From: TMED109 sp015660425
GTDB lineage: Bacteria > Pseudomonadota > Alphaproteobacteria > TMED109
Direction: 5' to 3'
Assembly (NCBI GenBank): GCA_029936295.1
Contig: JAPYTH010000001.1
Location: 1 to 64,000 of the forward strand
Length of the DNA: 64,000 nucleotides
Shown: piece after piece, positions 8,792 through 17,360 of the stretch
Position numbering within the stretch: the first letter of the stretch is position 1
Layout of the letters: each line of letters opens with the position of its first letter
Notes under the pieces: model-generated
What the model saw: the letters and a program-made list of their open reading frames with translations, nothing else
Told to the model about the DNA's origin: nothing
Database searches by the model: none
Program-made: the position numbers and the translations under genes

Positions 8792-9544
8792 ATGATTGAA
8801 AATTTTATAAGTATAAAAACTAGAGACGGATTAATTGATACATTTGAAGTTAAGCCAGATGAAGGAGGTCCATTTCCAGGAATAATAATTTATATGGATG
8901 CACCGGCAATTAGAGAAGAACTAAGAGATATGGCCAGAAGACTAGCTAGCATGGGTTACTATGTTTTGCTACCAAACTTATTTTATCGTGTTGGTAAAGA
9001 AGGCTCTTATCCATTTACTTTTGCAAAAATTAGAGAAGATAAAAGTCATTTTTCAGCAATGATCAAAACTATGGATGACACAACTAATGAATTGGTAGTA
9101 TCAGATACAAAATATATTTTAGATTTTTTAGACAATAATGATGAGTTAAAACATAATGGTTATGGGGCTGTAGGTTATTGTATGAGTGGCCAATATATAA
9201 TTAGCATTACCTCAACTTATGCAAAAAAATTTGCGGCAGCTGCATCATTTTATGGAGTAAAAATACTTACTGATAAAGAAGATTCTCCCCATTTACAAGC
9301 TGATAAAATAAAAGCTGACTTATACTTAGCATTTGCAGAGAAAGATACCTGGATCGATGATAAAGCATTAAACAATATTAAAGAACACTTTAAGAATAAT
9401 ACTACGAATTTTAGAATGGAAGTTTACGAAGGAACAGAGCATGGTTTTGCTTTTCCAGATAGGCACACTTACAACAAAAATGCCGCTGAAAAGCATTGGT
9501 CTAGAATACACAACTTGTTTCAAAAATCTTTAAAAAATAAATAA
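8792..9544 (+). CDS. dienelactone hydrolase family protein
   Basis: A 250-aa alpha/beta hydrolase of the dienelactone hydrolase type. The nucleophile is a cysteine, Cys130, in GYCMSGQY, the hallmark that separates this family from serine esterases. The acid is probably the Asp in AFAEKDTWID and the base the His in GTEHGFAFP. True dienelactone hydrolases act in chlorocatechol breakdown, but most family members have other ester or lactone substrates, so the exact reaction is open. It follows the aldo/keto reductase gene and converges on the glutathione-transferase-like gene after 8 bases. Confidence 0.9.
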   Translation: MIENFISIKTRDGLIDTFEVKPDEGGPFPGIIIYMDAPAIREELRDMARRLASMGYYVLLPNLFYRVGKEGSYPFTFAKIREDKSHFSAMIKTMDDTTNELVVSDTKYILDFLDNNDELKHNGYGAVGYCMSGQYIISITSTYAKKFAAAASFYGVKILTDKEDSPHLQADKIKADLYLAFAEKDTWIDDKALNNIKEHFKNNTTNFRMEVYEGTEHGFAFPDRHTYNKNAAEKHWSRIHNLFQKSLKNK

Positions 9545-9552
9545 CAAATTAA

Positions 9553-10218
9553 TTATTCTGCATCTGGCTGATTTTTTGGAAGAGCTTCATAAAAAGCTTT
9601 ATTACTTAAACAAGTCTGATAAATACTATTTATTTTTGGGTATTTAGTCATATCAACTTCAAATCGTGCATTATTTACCACTTGTGCAAAAAGACAAATA
9701 TCTACAACAGTAGGTGTATTTCCAAAACAATATGAACCAGTGTCTTTATCCTTTTGTAATACGCTTTCAAAAGGCAGAAAAGCCTTATGAACCCACTTCG
9801 AAAACCAATTTTTTACTCCTAGGTCATCTAAAGCAAGATCATCTTTTAAATAATTTAGCACATGAAGATTGTTTAACGGATGTATTTCTATAGCTATTGC
9901 ATATGCCATAGAACGAACTTTAGCCTTTTCCAAAGCATTAACAGGAAAAATAGATGGAGTAGGATATATTTCATCTAAGTATTCTAAAATTGCTAAAGAT
10001 TGATTTAATATAATGCCGGAAGGAAATTCTATAGTTGGTAATAGACCATAAGGATTTATTTTTAAATATTCTGTAGTTTGATGTTCACCTTTTCTTAAAT
10101 GAAGAGCAGCATATTTATAGTCTATACCTTTCAAATTTAATGCAATTCGCACTCTAACAGAAGTAGAACTTCTAAAATAATTATAAAGAATTGGTTTATT
10201 TAGCAATTTTTTCTCCAT
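9553..10218 (-). CDS. zeta-class glutathione transferase, maleylacetoacetate/maleylpyruvate isomerase-like
   Basis: A 221-aa protein with an N-terminal thioredoxin-fold GSH-binding domain. It carries FRSSTSVRVRIALNLKG (about 15-31), the zeta-class signature with the catalytic serine pair, then NPYGLLPTIE and QSLAILEYLDE. The C-terminal part is all-helical. This class isomerises maleyl intermediates to fumaryl ones with glutathione. It starts directly after the stop of a fumarylpyruvate-hydrolase-like gene, so the pair matches the last two steps of gentisate or homogentisate breakdown. The neighbour looks more like fumarylpyruvate hydrolase, which favours maleylpyruvate. No ring-cleaving dioxygenase lies in the window. 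Confidence 0.87.
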   Translation of the reverse strand: MEKKLLNKPILYNYFRSSTSVRVRIALNLKGIDYKYAALHLRKGEHQTTEYLKINPYGLLPTIEFPSGIILNQSLAILEYLDEIYPTPSIFPVNALEKAKVRSMAYAIAIEIHPLNNLHVLNYLKDDLALDDLGVKNWFSKWVHKAFLPFESVLQKDKDTGSYCFGNTPTVVDICLFAQVVNNARFEVDMTKYPKINSIYQTCLSNKAFYEALPKNQPDAE

Positions 10219-10923
10219 TTATGAAATAGTTATACTGACTTCCCCAATACCATCTACTCCTCCAGAAACCTTATCTCCTTTATTAATTGGACCTACGCCC
10301 TCCGGAGTTCCTGTATAAATTACATCACCTGGTAAGAGAGTTATAGTTTTTGATAAAATAGAGATCATTTCTGGAACTGACCATATTAATTTATCAATAT
10401 TAGAATCCTGTTTAATCACATTATTAACAGCCAACCAGATTCTAGCATCTTCAGGATGCCCTATCTTTGAAACCGGATGTAAGGAACTAATTATTGCAGA
10501 TTGATCAAATCCTTTTCCTAGTTCCCATGGCCTGCCTTTATCTTTAGCTGCTTTTTGTAGATCTCTTCTAGTAAGATCAATTCCCGCACCGTACCCCCAA
10601 ATTACATTTATAGATTCATCAGGTTCTATATTTTGTGCCTCTTTTCCAATAGTTACAACCATTTCCATTTCATAATGAAAATTATTAGTTTGAGGAGGAT
10701 AAGGAATGATAGTATTTAACCCTTTATCAGCATTTACAATTGCATCTGTAGGTTTAGCAAAGAAAAATGGTGGCTCTCTTGAAGGATCTCTTCCCATTTC
10801 TAAAGCATGTGAGACATAATTAGCACCAACACACAATATTCTTCTAACTGGAAATTGCTCACTACTATCTATAATTTTGCATGAAGTTACCGGATTTGGT
10901 TCAAAAGCATAACTAGTAGACAT
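10219..10923 (-). CDS. fumarylacetoacetate hydrolase family protein, fumarylpyruvate hydrolase-like
   Basis: A 234-aa FAH-family hydrolase. The opening ICVGANYVSHALEMG and the REPPFFFAKPTDAIV segment resemble fumarylpyruvate hydrolases such as NagK. Metal ligands are visible in HYEMEMVV (Glu-x-Glu) and GAGIDLTRRDLQ (Asp), and the C-terminus has LPGDVIYTGTPEGVGP. It is expected to split fumarylpyruvate, or a related beta-diketo acid, into fumarate and pyruvate. It is first in a two-gene operon with the zeta-class isomerase. Its promoter region faces that of the amidohydrolase gene and contains a 12-bp palindrome. Specificity within the family is an inference. Confidence 0.88.
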   Translation of the reverse strand: MSTSYAFEPNPVTSCKIIDSSEQFPVRRILCVGANYVSHALEMGRDPSREPPFFFAKPTDAIVNADKGLNTIIPYPPQTNNFHYEMEMVVTIGKEAQNIEPDESINVIWGYGAGIDLTRRDLQKAAKDKGRPWELGKGFDQSAIISSLHPVSKIGHPEDARIWLAVNNVIKQDSNIDKLIWSVPEMISILSKTITLLPGDVIYTGTPEGVGPINKGDKVSGGVDGIGEVSITIS

Positions 10924-10985
10924 ATTTATAATTCCTCTCTTTTAATTAAATATAGTAAATTACTTATTAATGCATAACAGAAAAA

Positions 10986-10997
10986 TTTACATGTAAA
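10986..10997. promoter_or_regulatory. 12-bp perfect palindrome, candidate operator
   Basis: TTTACATGTAAA is self-complementary and lies in the 140-bp region between the divergent FAH-like and amidohydrolase genes. Its first six bases could also serve as a -35 element (TTTACA) for the rightward gene, with TATGCT 19 bases downstream as a weak -10. A repressor or activator dimer could bind here. In such AT-rich DNA short palindromes also arise by chance, so this is only a candidate. Confidence 0.3.
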
Positions 10998-11063
10998 AAA
11001 TAAGATAATTTATGCTATAGTGTATCATAATATATTTATCTGTGTAATTATTATGAGGCACGC

Positions 11064-12320
11064 ATGTTTTCAAACATAAAAATAAATGAAAATAGATTAT
11101 GGGATAGCCTTAATGAAATGGCTTTAATAGGCGCTACTGAAAAGGGTGGAGTCAACCGACAAACTTTAACAGATTTAGATAAGGAATCTAGAGATTTGTT
11201 TGTTAAATGGTGTAATGAAGAAAATTTATTAGTTACCATAGACCAAATAGGAAATATTTTTGCTAGAAGAGAAGGAAAGAATAATAATTTACCTCCTATA
11301 ATGAGCGGGAGCCATTTAGATACTCAACCCACAGGGGGTAAATACGATGGTGCACTAGGTGTTTTAACAGCTTTAGAAGTTGTTAGAACTTTAAATGAAA
11401 ATAATTATATAACTGAATCGCCTATAGAAATAGCAATGTGGACAAATGAAGAAGGTTGTCGTTTTCCTCCTTCCATGACAGGTTCAGCGGTATTTTCTGG
11501 TCAATATGGTTTAAATGAAGCTTTGTCAATCAAAGATCCAAGTGGATTAGAATTAGGTAATGAACTAAAAAGAATTAAATATGATGGCCCGTCACCTTGC
11601 TCTCCTAGATCTATTGCTGCTTTTATTGAAATACATATAGAACAAGGACCTATATTAGAAATGGAGAATAAAAATATTGGCATAGTAACTGGTGCTCAGG
11701 CTCAAAAATGGTACGAAATTAATATATTAGGTATGGAAGCACATGCAGGTCCAACACCTATGTCTATTAGAAAAGATGCTTTAGTAGCGGCTTCTGAAAT
11801 TGTCTTGTTGGTAAATTCTATAGGCAACAATTTTCAACCTGGAGGTTGTGCTACCTGTGGTGTATTAGAAATAGGTTCTCCATCAAGAAATGTTATTCCA
11901 GGAAAATGTTTTTTAACAATAGATTTTCGACATCCTGATAATAAAATTTTAAATGCAATGAATGACAAGCTACGAAAAGCTATAAAATTAATAGAAAAAA
12001 ATAATAAAGTTGAAATTAAAATTCAGCAAATACTTGAATTAAAATCAAATATGTTTAATAAATCCATCAAAAATACTATTAAGGATGTTTCAAAGAAGTT
12101 AAACTACTCAGCAAAAGAAATTATTTCGGGAGCAGGACATGATGCAGTTAATATTAATACAATTGCACCGACGGCAATGATATTTATACCTTGTATAGAT
12201 GGTATAAGCCATAACGAAATTGAAAATGTTTATAAAGAAGATGTAACTAAAGGTGCACAAGTATTATTACATAGCATGATTGAATTAGCCGATAATCCAT
12301 CAAAAATAATTGATAACTAA
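11064..12320 (+). CDS. M20-family amidohydrolase (hydantoinase/carbamoylase type)
   Basis: A 418-aa di-metal enzyme of the N-carbamoyl-amino-acid hydrolase / allantoate amidohydrolase / ureidopropionase group. Metal-site motifs are SGSHLDTQPTGGKYDG (His84, Asp95), TNEEGCRF (Glu129-Glu130), AAFIEIHIEQGP (His near 193) and SGAGHDAVN near the C-terminus. The central dimerisation domain is represented by GMEAHAGPTPM. It releases ammonia and CO2 from a carbamoyl or ureido nitrogen, so it probably serves nitrogen scavenging. Substrates of these subgroups are hard to separate from sequence. It is followed 21 bases later by gcrA, which probably shares the transcript only in part. Confidence 0.92.
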   Translation: MFSNIKINENRLWDSLNEMALIGATEKGGVNRQTLTDLDKESRDLFVKWCNEENLLVTIDQIGNIFARREGKNNNLPPIMSGSHLDTQPTGGKYDGALGVLTALEVVRTLNENNYITESPIEIAMWTNEEGCRFPPSMTGSAVFSGQYGLNEALSIKDPSGLELGNELKRIKYDGPSPCSPRSIAAFIEIHIEQGPILEMENKNIGIVTGAQAQKWYEINILGMEAHAGPTPMSIRKDALVAASEIVLLVNSIGNNFQPGGCATCGVLEIGSPSRNVIPGKCFLTIDFRHPDNKILNAMNDKLRKAIKLIEKNNKVEIKIQQILELKSNMFNKSIKNTIKDVSKKLNYSAKEIISGAGHDAVNINTIAPTAMIFIPCIDGISHNEIENVYKEDVTKGAQVLLHSMIELADNPSKIIDN

Positions 12321-12341
12321 ATATATGACAGGACAAAAATA

Positions 12342-12692
12342 ATGGCTGTGAATTGGACAGAAGCAAAAGTAAAAAAATTAGCAAAGCTATGGGGTAAGAA
12401 TATACCAGCAAGAGACATCGCTTACAAATTAGGAGAAGGCATAACTAGAAACGCCGTAATAGGTAAGGCAAATCGTTTAGGACTTAATAAAGATATGAAG
12501 TCAAAAAATGTTATAATTACTACAAATGATAATACTGACAAAATGTTTCATTTAAAAATTAAAGGGTGTAGATGGCCATTTGGTGAACCAGGAAAGGACG
12601 ATTTCCACTTTTGCGGAGAACGACAAGCATTAGGAAAGCCTTATTGTATAGATCACTGTATGTTAGCCTATAGAAAAAAAGAAATTAAATAA
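12342..12692 (+). CDS. gcrA: GcrA cell-cycle regulator
   Basis: A 116-aa GcrA-family transcription regulator. In Caulobacter GcrA binds sigma70-RNA polymerase and favours promoters carrying CcrM-methylated GANTC sites. The N-terminal DNA-binding helix-turn-helix is clear (MAVNWTEAKVKKLAKLW, then NAVIGKANRLGL, about 1-48). The C-terminal sigma-interacting domain has GCRWPFGEP (75-83), FCGE and KPYCIDHC (99-106) with four conserved cysteines. The linker is very short, so the protein is well below the roughly 170 residues of the Caulobacter form. It is convergent with the PopZ-like gene with no base between the stop codons. No ccrM gene is in the window. Confidence 0.93.
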   Translation: MAVNWTEAKVKKLAKLWGKNIPARDIAYKLGEGITRNAVIGKANRLGLNKDMKSKNVIITTNDNTDKMFHLKIKGCRWPFGEPGKDDFHFCGERQALGKPYCIDHCMLAYRKKEIK

Positions 12693-12938
12693 CTATTTTT
12701 TAGATGAAGTTTTTTTTTTTGCTAAATTAGCTAACTCTTCTTTTACAGCATTTTTAACTACTTTATTCATATTTACATTAAGCCATTCTTTTAGCAGATT
12801 TTCTGTGACAATATTAACAGTCTCTTCAATTAATTTTTGAGTTTCTGATACATCAAATGTATCAGAATATTTAGAAATTTCTGCTTTTAATGCTATTGCC
12901 GTATCCTTTGATAAAATTTCTTTTGATTTTTTATTCAT
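12693..12938 (-). CDS. DUF2497/PopZ C-terminal-domain protein, minimal form
   Basis: An 81-aa Lys/Glu-rich protein. The segment from about 38 to 73 (ETVNIVTENLLKEWLNVNMN, followed by KVVKNAVKEELANLAKK) matches the pattern of the C-terminal oligomerisation helices of PopZ/DUF2497 proteins, where xLLKxWLDxNLPxLVExxVxEEIxxL is typical. The acidic proline-rich linker and the N-terminal partner-binding helix of Caulobacter PopZ are missing. PopZ anchors the origin and cell-cycle factors at the pole; whether so small a version can do this is unknown. The start has AGGGTG upstream. The gene touches gcrA tail to tail. The assignment is from pattern and context, so it is moderate. Confidence 0.55.
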   Translation of the reverse strand: MNKKSKEILSKDTAIALKAEISKYSDTFDVSETQKLIEETVNIVTENLLKEWLNVNMNKVVKNAVKEELANLAKKKTSSKK

Positions 12939-13068
12939 TACACCCTGATATTTAAAATTATATATTTATATGTCTAGTTTAAATTAAAGGTTTTGTATAA
13001 ACAAGTTTTATTCAATAAGATAAATCATATTGTAATAATCTTATTTAAATAACATTTGTGATACCATC

Positions 13069-13503
13069 ATGCTTAATTTTATTAGTAGCTCCGACAACAG
13101 TAAAAAACCTCTAATTTTTATTCATGGTATTGGAAGCACTTCTGAAACTTTTCAAAACCAAATTGATGTATTTAAAAAAAAAAATTATGTTATATCTATT
13201 GACCTCCCAGGTTTTGGTAAATCAAAAATGCTTAAAGAAACAAGCATTTCAAATTATGCTTCAACTATTTATAATTTTCTAATTACTCAAAAAATTACAA
13301 AACCAATACTAGTAGGGCATTCATTAGGAGGAATGATAGTACAAAANNNNNNNNNNNNNNNNNNNNNNNNNNNNNNNNNNNNNNNNNNNNNNNNNNNNNN
13401 NNNNNNNNNNNNNNNNNNNNNNNNNNNNNNNNNNNNNNNNNNNNNNTTAGAAAAACCTGAAATATTTAATAATGCAATAAAAAAATTTATAATTAATTTA
13501 TAG
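13069..13503 (+). CDS. alpha/beta hydrolase, interrupted by an assembly gap
   Basis: The 5' part encodes a typical alpha/beta hydrolase N-terminus: an oxyanion strand with LIFIHGIGS (about 15-23), IDLPGFGKS, and the nucleophile elbow GHSLGGM (Ser near 88). The sequence then enters a run of 100 N and resumes with a short C-terminal piece (LEKPEIFNNAIKKF). That piece is a plausible hydrolase end, though the reading frame across the gap cannot be trusted. A complete protein of this family has about 250-270 residues, so several hundred bases are probably missing. It lies 21 bases upstream of the acyl-CoA dehydrogenase gene, so it likely starts that operon. The substrate is unknown. Confidence 0.75.
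   Translation: MLNFISSSDNSKKPLIFIHGIGSTSETFQNQIDVFKKKNYVISIDLPGFGKSKMLKETSISNYASTIYNFLITQKITKPILVGHSLGGMIVQXXXXXXXXXXXXXXXXXXXXXXXXXXXXXXXXXXLEKPEIFNNAIKKFIINL
13347..13446. other. assembly gap (100 N)
   Basis: Exactly 100 N, a conventional placeholder for a gap of unknown size. It falls inside the alpha/beta hydrolase gene. The flanking sequences share no overlap, so this is a genuine missing stretch, unlike the gap at 44174. The missing part of the hydrolase suggests a true size larger than 100 bases. Confidence 0.99.
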
Positions 13504-13524
13504 GTTATCAAAAAAGGAAAATAA

Positions 13525-14775
13525 ATGAAAAATATTACTAATGAACCTATGTTTGAAACTAAAGCTTTTAGACTTTCTAAACAAGAAGAAACCCTATGTA
13601 AGAAAGCAAGGAATTTAGGTAGTAAGAAATTTGCAGATAGGGCCTATAAATATGATGATGAAGCTATATTTCCTTCTGAAAACTATCAAGATTTGTATAA
13701 TGAAGGTCTACTAGGAATATGTATCCCAAAAAAAAATGGTGGATTGGGAGCAAATTTTAGATGTTATATGTTAACTGCGGCTGAAATTGGAAGATACTGT
13801 GGCGCTACCGCTCTTACATGGAACATGCATGTATGTTCAACGTTATGGACTGGGATTCTTGCTGATGACCTAAACATGTCTAACAAAATAAATAAAGAAC
13901 ATAACAAAAAAAGGGCAATCCATTACAAACGCATAATAAAAGATGGTGCAATTTATTCTCAACCATTTTCTGAAGGTGGAAGTGCAGCTGCAGGTGCTAC
14001 TCCATTTTTAACGAATGCAACTCCTACAAAAAATGGATGGATAATAAACGGAAAAAAAATATTCGCTTCCTTATCTGGTCACGCTTCTTACTATGGTATT
14101 CTTTGTACAGAAAAAAAACCAGGTAAAGAAGCCAGTCAAAAAGATACATTATATTTAGCTATTCCTGCTGATGCAGAAGGAGTTAGTGTTGTAGGAGATT
14201 GGAATCCATTAGGAATGCGAGGTACAGTTTCTAGAACGTTAATTTTTAAAGATGTTTTTATACCTAAAGAAGCTGCTTTAATGCCTAAAGGTAAATATTA
14301 TGATGCTGCAAAAAGATGGCCACACATGTTTTTAACATTATCTCCAACTTATGTGGGTTTAGCTCAAGCAGCTGTTGACTTTACAATAAAGTATTTAAGG
14401 GGAGAATTACCCAATACTCCTCCTGTAAAAAGAAGGATGTTTGCTACTAAACAATTAACAGTAGCTGAAATGGAAATACAATTAGAGAATATAAAAACAA
14501 TTTGGTTTCAAAGTATATCTGAGGCATGCATTGACCCTAGCCCTCAGCAAATAAAAAGAGCGTACGCTACTCAATATACTGTAATGGAAGGAGCACACAA
14601 AATTTCTCAACTAGCAATCCGTACTTGTGGTGGTCAAGCGATGCTAAAATCACTATCTTTAGAAAGAATTTTTAGAGATTCACGTTGTGGCTCTTTAATG
14701 CTCCCTTGGACAGCAGAAATTTGCTTAGATAGAATAGGAAAAAATTCTCTTTATAAGTCTGGAGAGAAAGATTAG
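13525..14775 (+). CDS. acyl-CoA dehydrogenase family protein
   Basis: A 416-aa flavoprotein of the acyl-CoA dehydrogenase superfamily. It has the N-terminal helical domain, a middle beta domain (GWIINGKKIFASLSGHA, then DWNPLGMRGTVSRTL with the FAD-contacting region) and a C-terminal helical domain with RTCGGQAML and ERIFRDSRCGSLMLPW. The last segment replaces the usual IYEGT-type motif near the catalytic base, so the substrate may not be a standard fatty acyl-CoA. A good ribosome-binding site (AAAGGAAAA) precedes the ATG. The gene sits between a hydrolase and an acyl-CoA ligase, followed by TRAP transporter genes. This suggests oxidation of an imported, CoA-activated acid. Confidence 0.9.
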   Translation: MKNITNEPMFETKAFRLSKQEETLCKKARNLGSKKFADRAYKYDDEAIFPSENYQDLYNEGLLGICIPKKNGGLGANFRCYMLTAAEIGRYCGATALTWNMHVCSTLWTGILADDLNMSNKINKEHNKKRAIHYKRIIKDGAIYSQPFSEGGSAAAGATPFLTNATPTKNGWIINGKKIFASLSGHASYYGILCTEKKPGKEASQKDTLYLAIPADAEGVSVVGDWNPLGMRGTVSRTLIFKDVFIPKEAALMPKGKYYDAAKRWPHMFLTLSPTYVGLAQAAVDFTIKYLRGELPNTPPVKRRMFATKQLTVAEMEIQLENIKTIWFQSISEACIDPSPQQIKRAYATQYTVMEGAHKISQLAIRTCGGQAMLKSLSLERIFRDSRCGSLMLPWTAEICLDRIGKNSLYKSGEKD

Positions 14776-14786
14776 TAAAATTTCTT

Positions 14787-16349
14787 ATGAAAAAAAATTT
14801 ATATAAATATATATTAAGCCATGCAGAGAAGCATCCTAATGATACTGCAATAATTTTTGAGAAAAAAAAATTAAGCTACATAGAATTATTAAATAATATA
14901 AATTATATTTCAGAATATATTACGAAAACTTTAAAAGCTAAAAAAGGAGATAGAATTGCAATACTTTCTTTTAATAGAATAGAATTTATTACGCTTTTTT
15001 ATGCCTGCGCAAAATTAGGCACTATTTTAGTACCAATTAATTGGAGATTAACAAGTTTTGAGATAACTCATATTATTAAAAATGTCGGAGCTAAATATTT
15101 ATTTATTGAATCCGTTTTCAATGAAATCTCAAAAATATTACTAAGTAAAATTTTAAATTTAATAATTATTGGTATGGATTTTACTCCATCTTCAAAAAAG
15201 ACCATAAAAACATCACAAAAATCAATTTTTAAAACAGCTAACACTAAATGTAATGCAGATTTTGATGCACCTATGTTAATTGTTTTTACATCAGGAACCA
15301 CGGGGCAACCTAAAGGTGCTACACTTAATCAAAAAGCTATATATTATAATATATTAAACAGCATTACTATGCATAATTTTAATAAATTAGACCATATTCT
15401 AACTGTTATTCCTTTATTTCATGTTGGAGGATTAAATATCCAAACTATTCCAGCTCTTCATATTGGTGCTACAGTAACACTTCATAAAAAATTTGAAACA
15501 GAACACATATTTTCTGCTTTAAAAAAAAATATTCACACATTTACAGTTTTTGTTCCCACTATTTTAGAAACACTTTTACAAGATAAAAATTGGAATCCGA
15601 GTGTTTTTACTTCTCTAAAAGCTATTACTACAGGATCTACAATTGTTGCTGCTGATTTAATTAAAACATACGAAGATAATAAAATTCCAATTATACAAGT
15701 GTATGGTTCAACAGAAACTGCCCCTATAGCCATTTGCCAGAAAATATCAGAAAAAAGAACACCTTTTGGTAACGCAGGGAAAGCAGCTCAATATAATAAA
15801 GCAAAAATTTTTAATGAACAGTATCAAGAGACTAAAAATAATGTAATTGGAGAAATAGGCATTAAAGGAAGTAATTTATTTTCTTATTATTGGAAAGATA
15901 AAAATAAAACTAGAAAAGCTTTTGTTAATGGTTGGTTTATGACAGGTGACTATGGAAAAAAAAATAATAATAATCAGTTTTATATTATAGGCAGAAAAGA
16001 GAATATAATTATATCGGGAGGAGAAAATATTTACCCTGCCGAATTAGAACAAACTCTTAACAAGGAAAATAATATTATAGAAGCAGCAATCTTAGGTATT
16101 TCAGATACTAAATGGCAAAAAATACCCATAGCTTTTATAACTGTAAAAAACAAATCTTCCTTTAAAACTTCAGAATGCATTAAAAATTTAAAAGCAAAAT
16201 TAGCTAACTATAAAATACCTAGAATGTTTATTTTCATAGAAGAAATTCCTAAAAATGCTTTAGGAAAAATTGATTATAAAGTACTTAGAGAGTACTATGA
16301 AAACTTAAAGCTAGAAGATAAATTGAAAGAAAATAATAATGATAATTAA
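14787..16349 (+). CDS. AMP-dependent acyl-CoA synthetase/ligase
   Basis: A 520-aa ANL-superfamily enzyme that activates a carboxylic acid to its CoA thioester through an acyl-adenylate. Core motifs are the phosphate loop VFTSGTTGQPKGATL (about 168-182), YGSTETAP, MTGDYGKK, GRKENIIISGGENIYP, and the catalytic C-terminal lysine in NALGKIDYK. Length and order of motifs match medium/long-chain or aromatic acid ligases. Specificity cannot be set. The final 11 bases overlap the start of the TRAP receptor gene, which ties it to the transporter operon. The likely role is activation of the acid imported by that transporter. Confidence 0.92.
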   Translation: MKKNLYKYILSHAEKHPNDTAIIFEKKKLSYIELLNNINYISEYITKTLKAKKGDRIAILSFNRIEFITLFYACAKLGTILVPINWRLTSFEITHIIKNVGAKYLFIESVFNEISKILLSKILNLIIIGMDFTPSSKKTIKTSQKSIFKTANTKCNADFDAPMLIVFTSGTTGQPKGATLNQKAIYYNILNSITMHNFNKLDHILTVIPLFHVGGLNIQTIPALHIGATVTLHKKFETEHIFSALKKNIHTFTVFVPTILETLLQDKNWNPSVFTSLKAITTGSTIVAADLIKTYEDNKIPIIQVYGSTETAPIAICQKISEKRTPFGNAGKAAQYNKAKIFNEQYQETKNNVIGEIGIKGSNLFSYYWKDKNKTRKAFVNGWFMTGDYGKKNNNNQFYIIGRKENIIISGGENIYPAELEQTLNKENNIIEAAILGISDTKWQKIPIAFITVKNKSSFKTSECIKNLKAKLANYKIPRMFIFIEEIPKNALGKIDYKVLREYYENLKLEDKLKENNNDN

Positions 16350-17358
16350 ATTATTTATATTGTGTTTAATATTTTTTCTTCCTCTAAAAAGTTATGCTGA
16401 AACAACTTTGCGAATGGCAAATTGGTTACCTCCTACTCATCCTTGGGTAAAAAATATTATGATACCTTGGATAGAAAAAGTCCATATAGCGACAGAAGGT
16501 AGAATAAAAATTCAATTATTAAATGCACCAATTGGACCTCCACCCGCCCATTTTAATTTTGCTGTAAAAGGAATTGCAGATATCACTTTTGGTGTGCATA
16601 ACTACACTGCCGGACGATTTATGAGTACTCAAATTACAGAATTACCTTTTTTAAGTGATAGTTCAGAAATTTTATCTGTTGCATGGCAAAGAATTTATGA
16701 AAGAGAATTATTAAATTTAGAGGAGCATAAGGGAACACATTTGTTAGGTATTTTTACTCATGGACCTGGGCAACTCTGGTTTAATAAAAAATACAACTCA
16801 TTAAAAAGTATTCAAGGTTTAAAAGTTAGAATTGGTGGAGGTATAGCTCAAAGCTCAGCTAAAGCATTAGGCTTAGTTCCATTACAAGCCCCTGTAACAA
16901 AAGCCTATGAACTTTTATCTGGTGGAGTAGCTGATGGTATACAACTGCCTGGAGAAAGCATATCATTTTTTAAACTGGATAGAATTATTAAACAAGGGTT
17001 TATATTTGAAGGCGGGCTATATAATGTCAGTATGTTTGTAGTAATGAATAAAAAAAAATGGGATAAATTATCTGCTTTGGATCAAAGTGCTATAAGCTCG
17101 GTATCTGGAGAAGCACTTGCTAAATTAGCTGGAATAGCTTGGGATAAAGCGGATCAAAACGGGATAAATATTTCAAAAAATAATGGAGTTGAATTAGTTT
17201 CCTTATCTAAAGATGATAAATTATTAGTAAAAAACCTACTTACACCAATAATAGAATCTACACTTAATAAAATTTCAAAAGAAAAAAATATAGATGCTCA
17301 TAAAATATATTCAGAGCTTCTAAAAGAAATAGAATTTATTAAAATGAATAATAAATAA
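16339..17358 (+). CDS. dctP: TRAP transporter substrate-binding protein (DctP type)
   Basis: A 339-aa periplasmic receptor of a tripartite ATP-independent transporter. The signal peptide is clear (about 1-20, hydrophobic, ending KSYA-ET). The mature protein has the DctP fold, including GLKVRIGGG around 168-176, where the Arg normally salt-bridges the carboxylate of the ligand, and the GGVADGIQLPGES segment. Ligands of this family are organic acids; the exact one is unknown. It overlaps the acyl-CoA ligase gene by 11 bases and is followed 2 bases later by dctQ, so ligase and transporter are in one operon. Confidence 0.93.
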   Translation: MIIKLFILCLIFFLPLKSYAETTLRMANWLPPTHPWVKNIMIPWIEKVHIATEGRIKIQLLNAPIGPPPAHFNFAVKGIADITFGVHNYTAGRFMSTQITELPFLSDSSEILSVAWQRIYERELLNLEEHKGTHLLGIFTHGPGQLWFNKKYNSLKSIQGLKVRIGGGIAQSSAKALGLVPLQAPVTKAYELLSGGVADGIQLPGESISFFKLDRIIKQGFIFEGGLYNVSMFVVMNKKKWDKLSALDQSAISSVSGEALAKLAGIAWDKADQNGINISKNNGVELVSLSKDDKLLVKNLLTPIIESTLNKISKEKNIDAHKIYSELLKEIEFIKMNNK

Positions 17359-17360
17359 AT

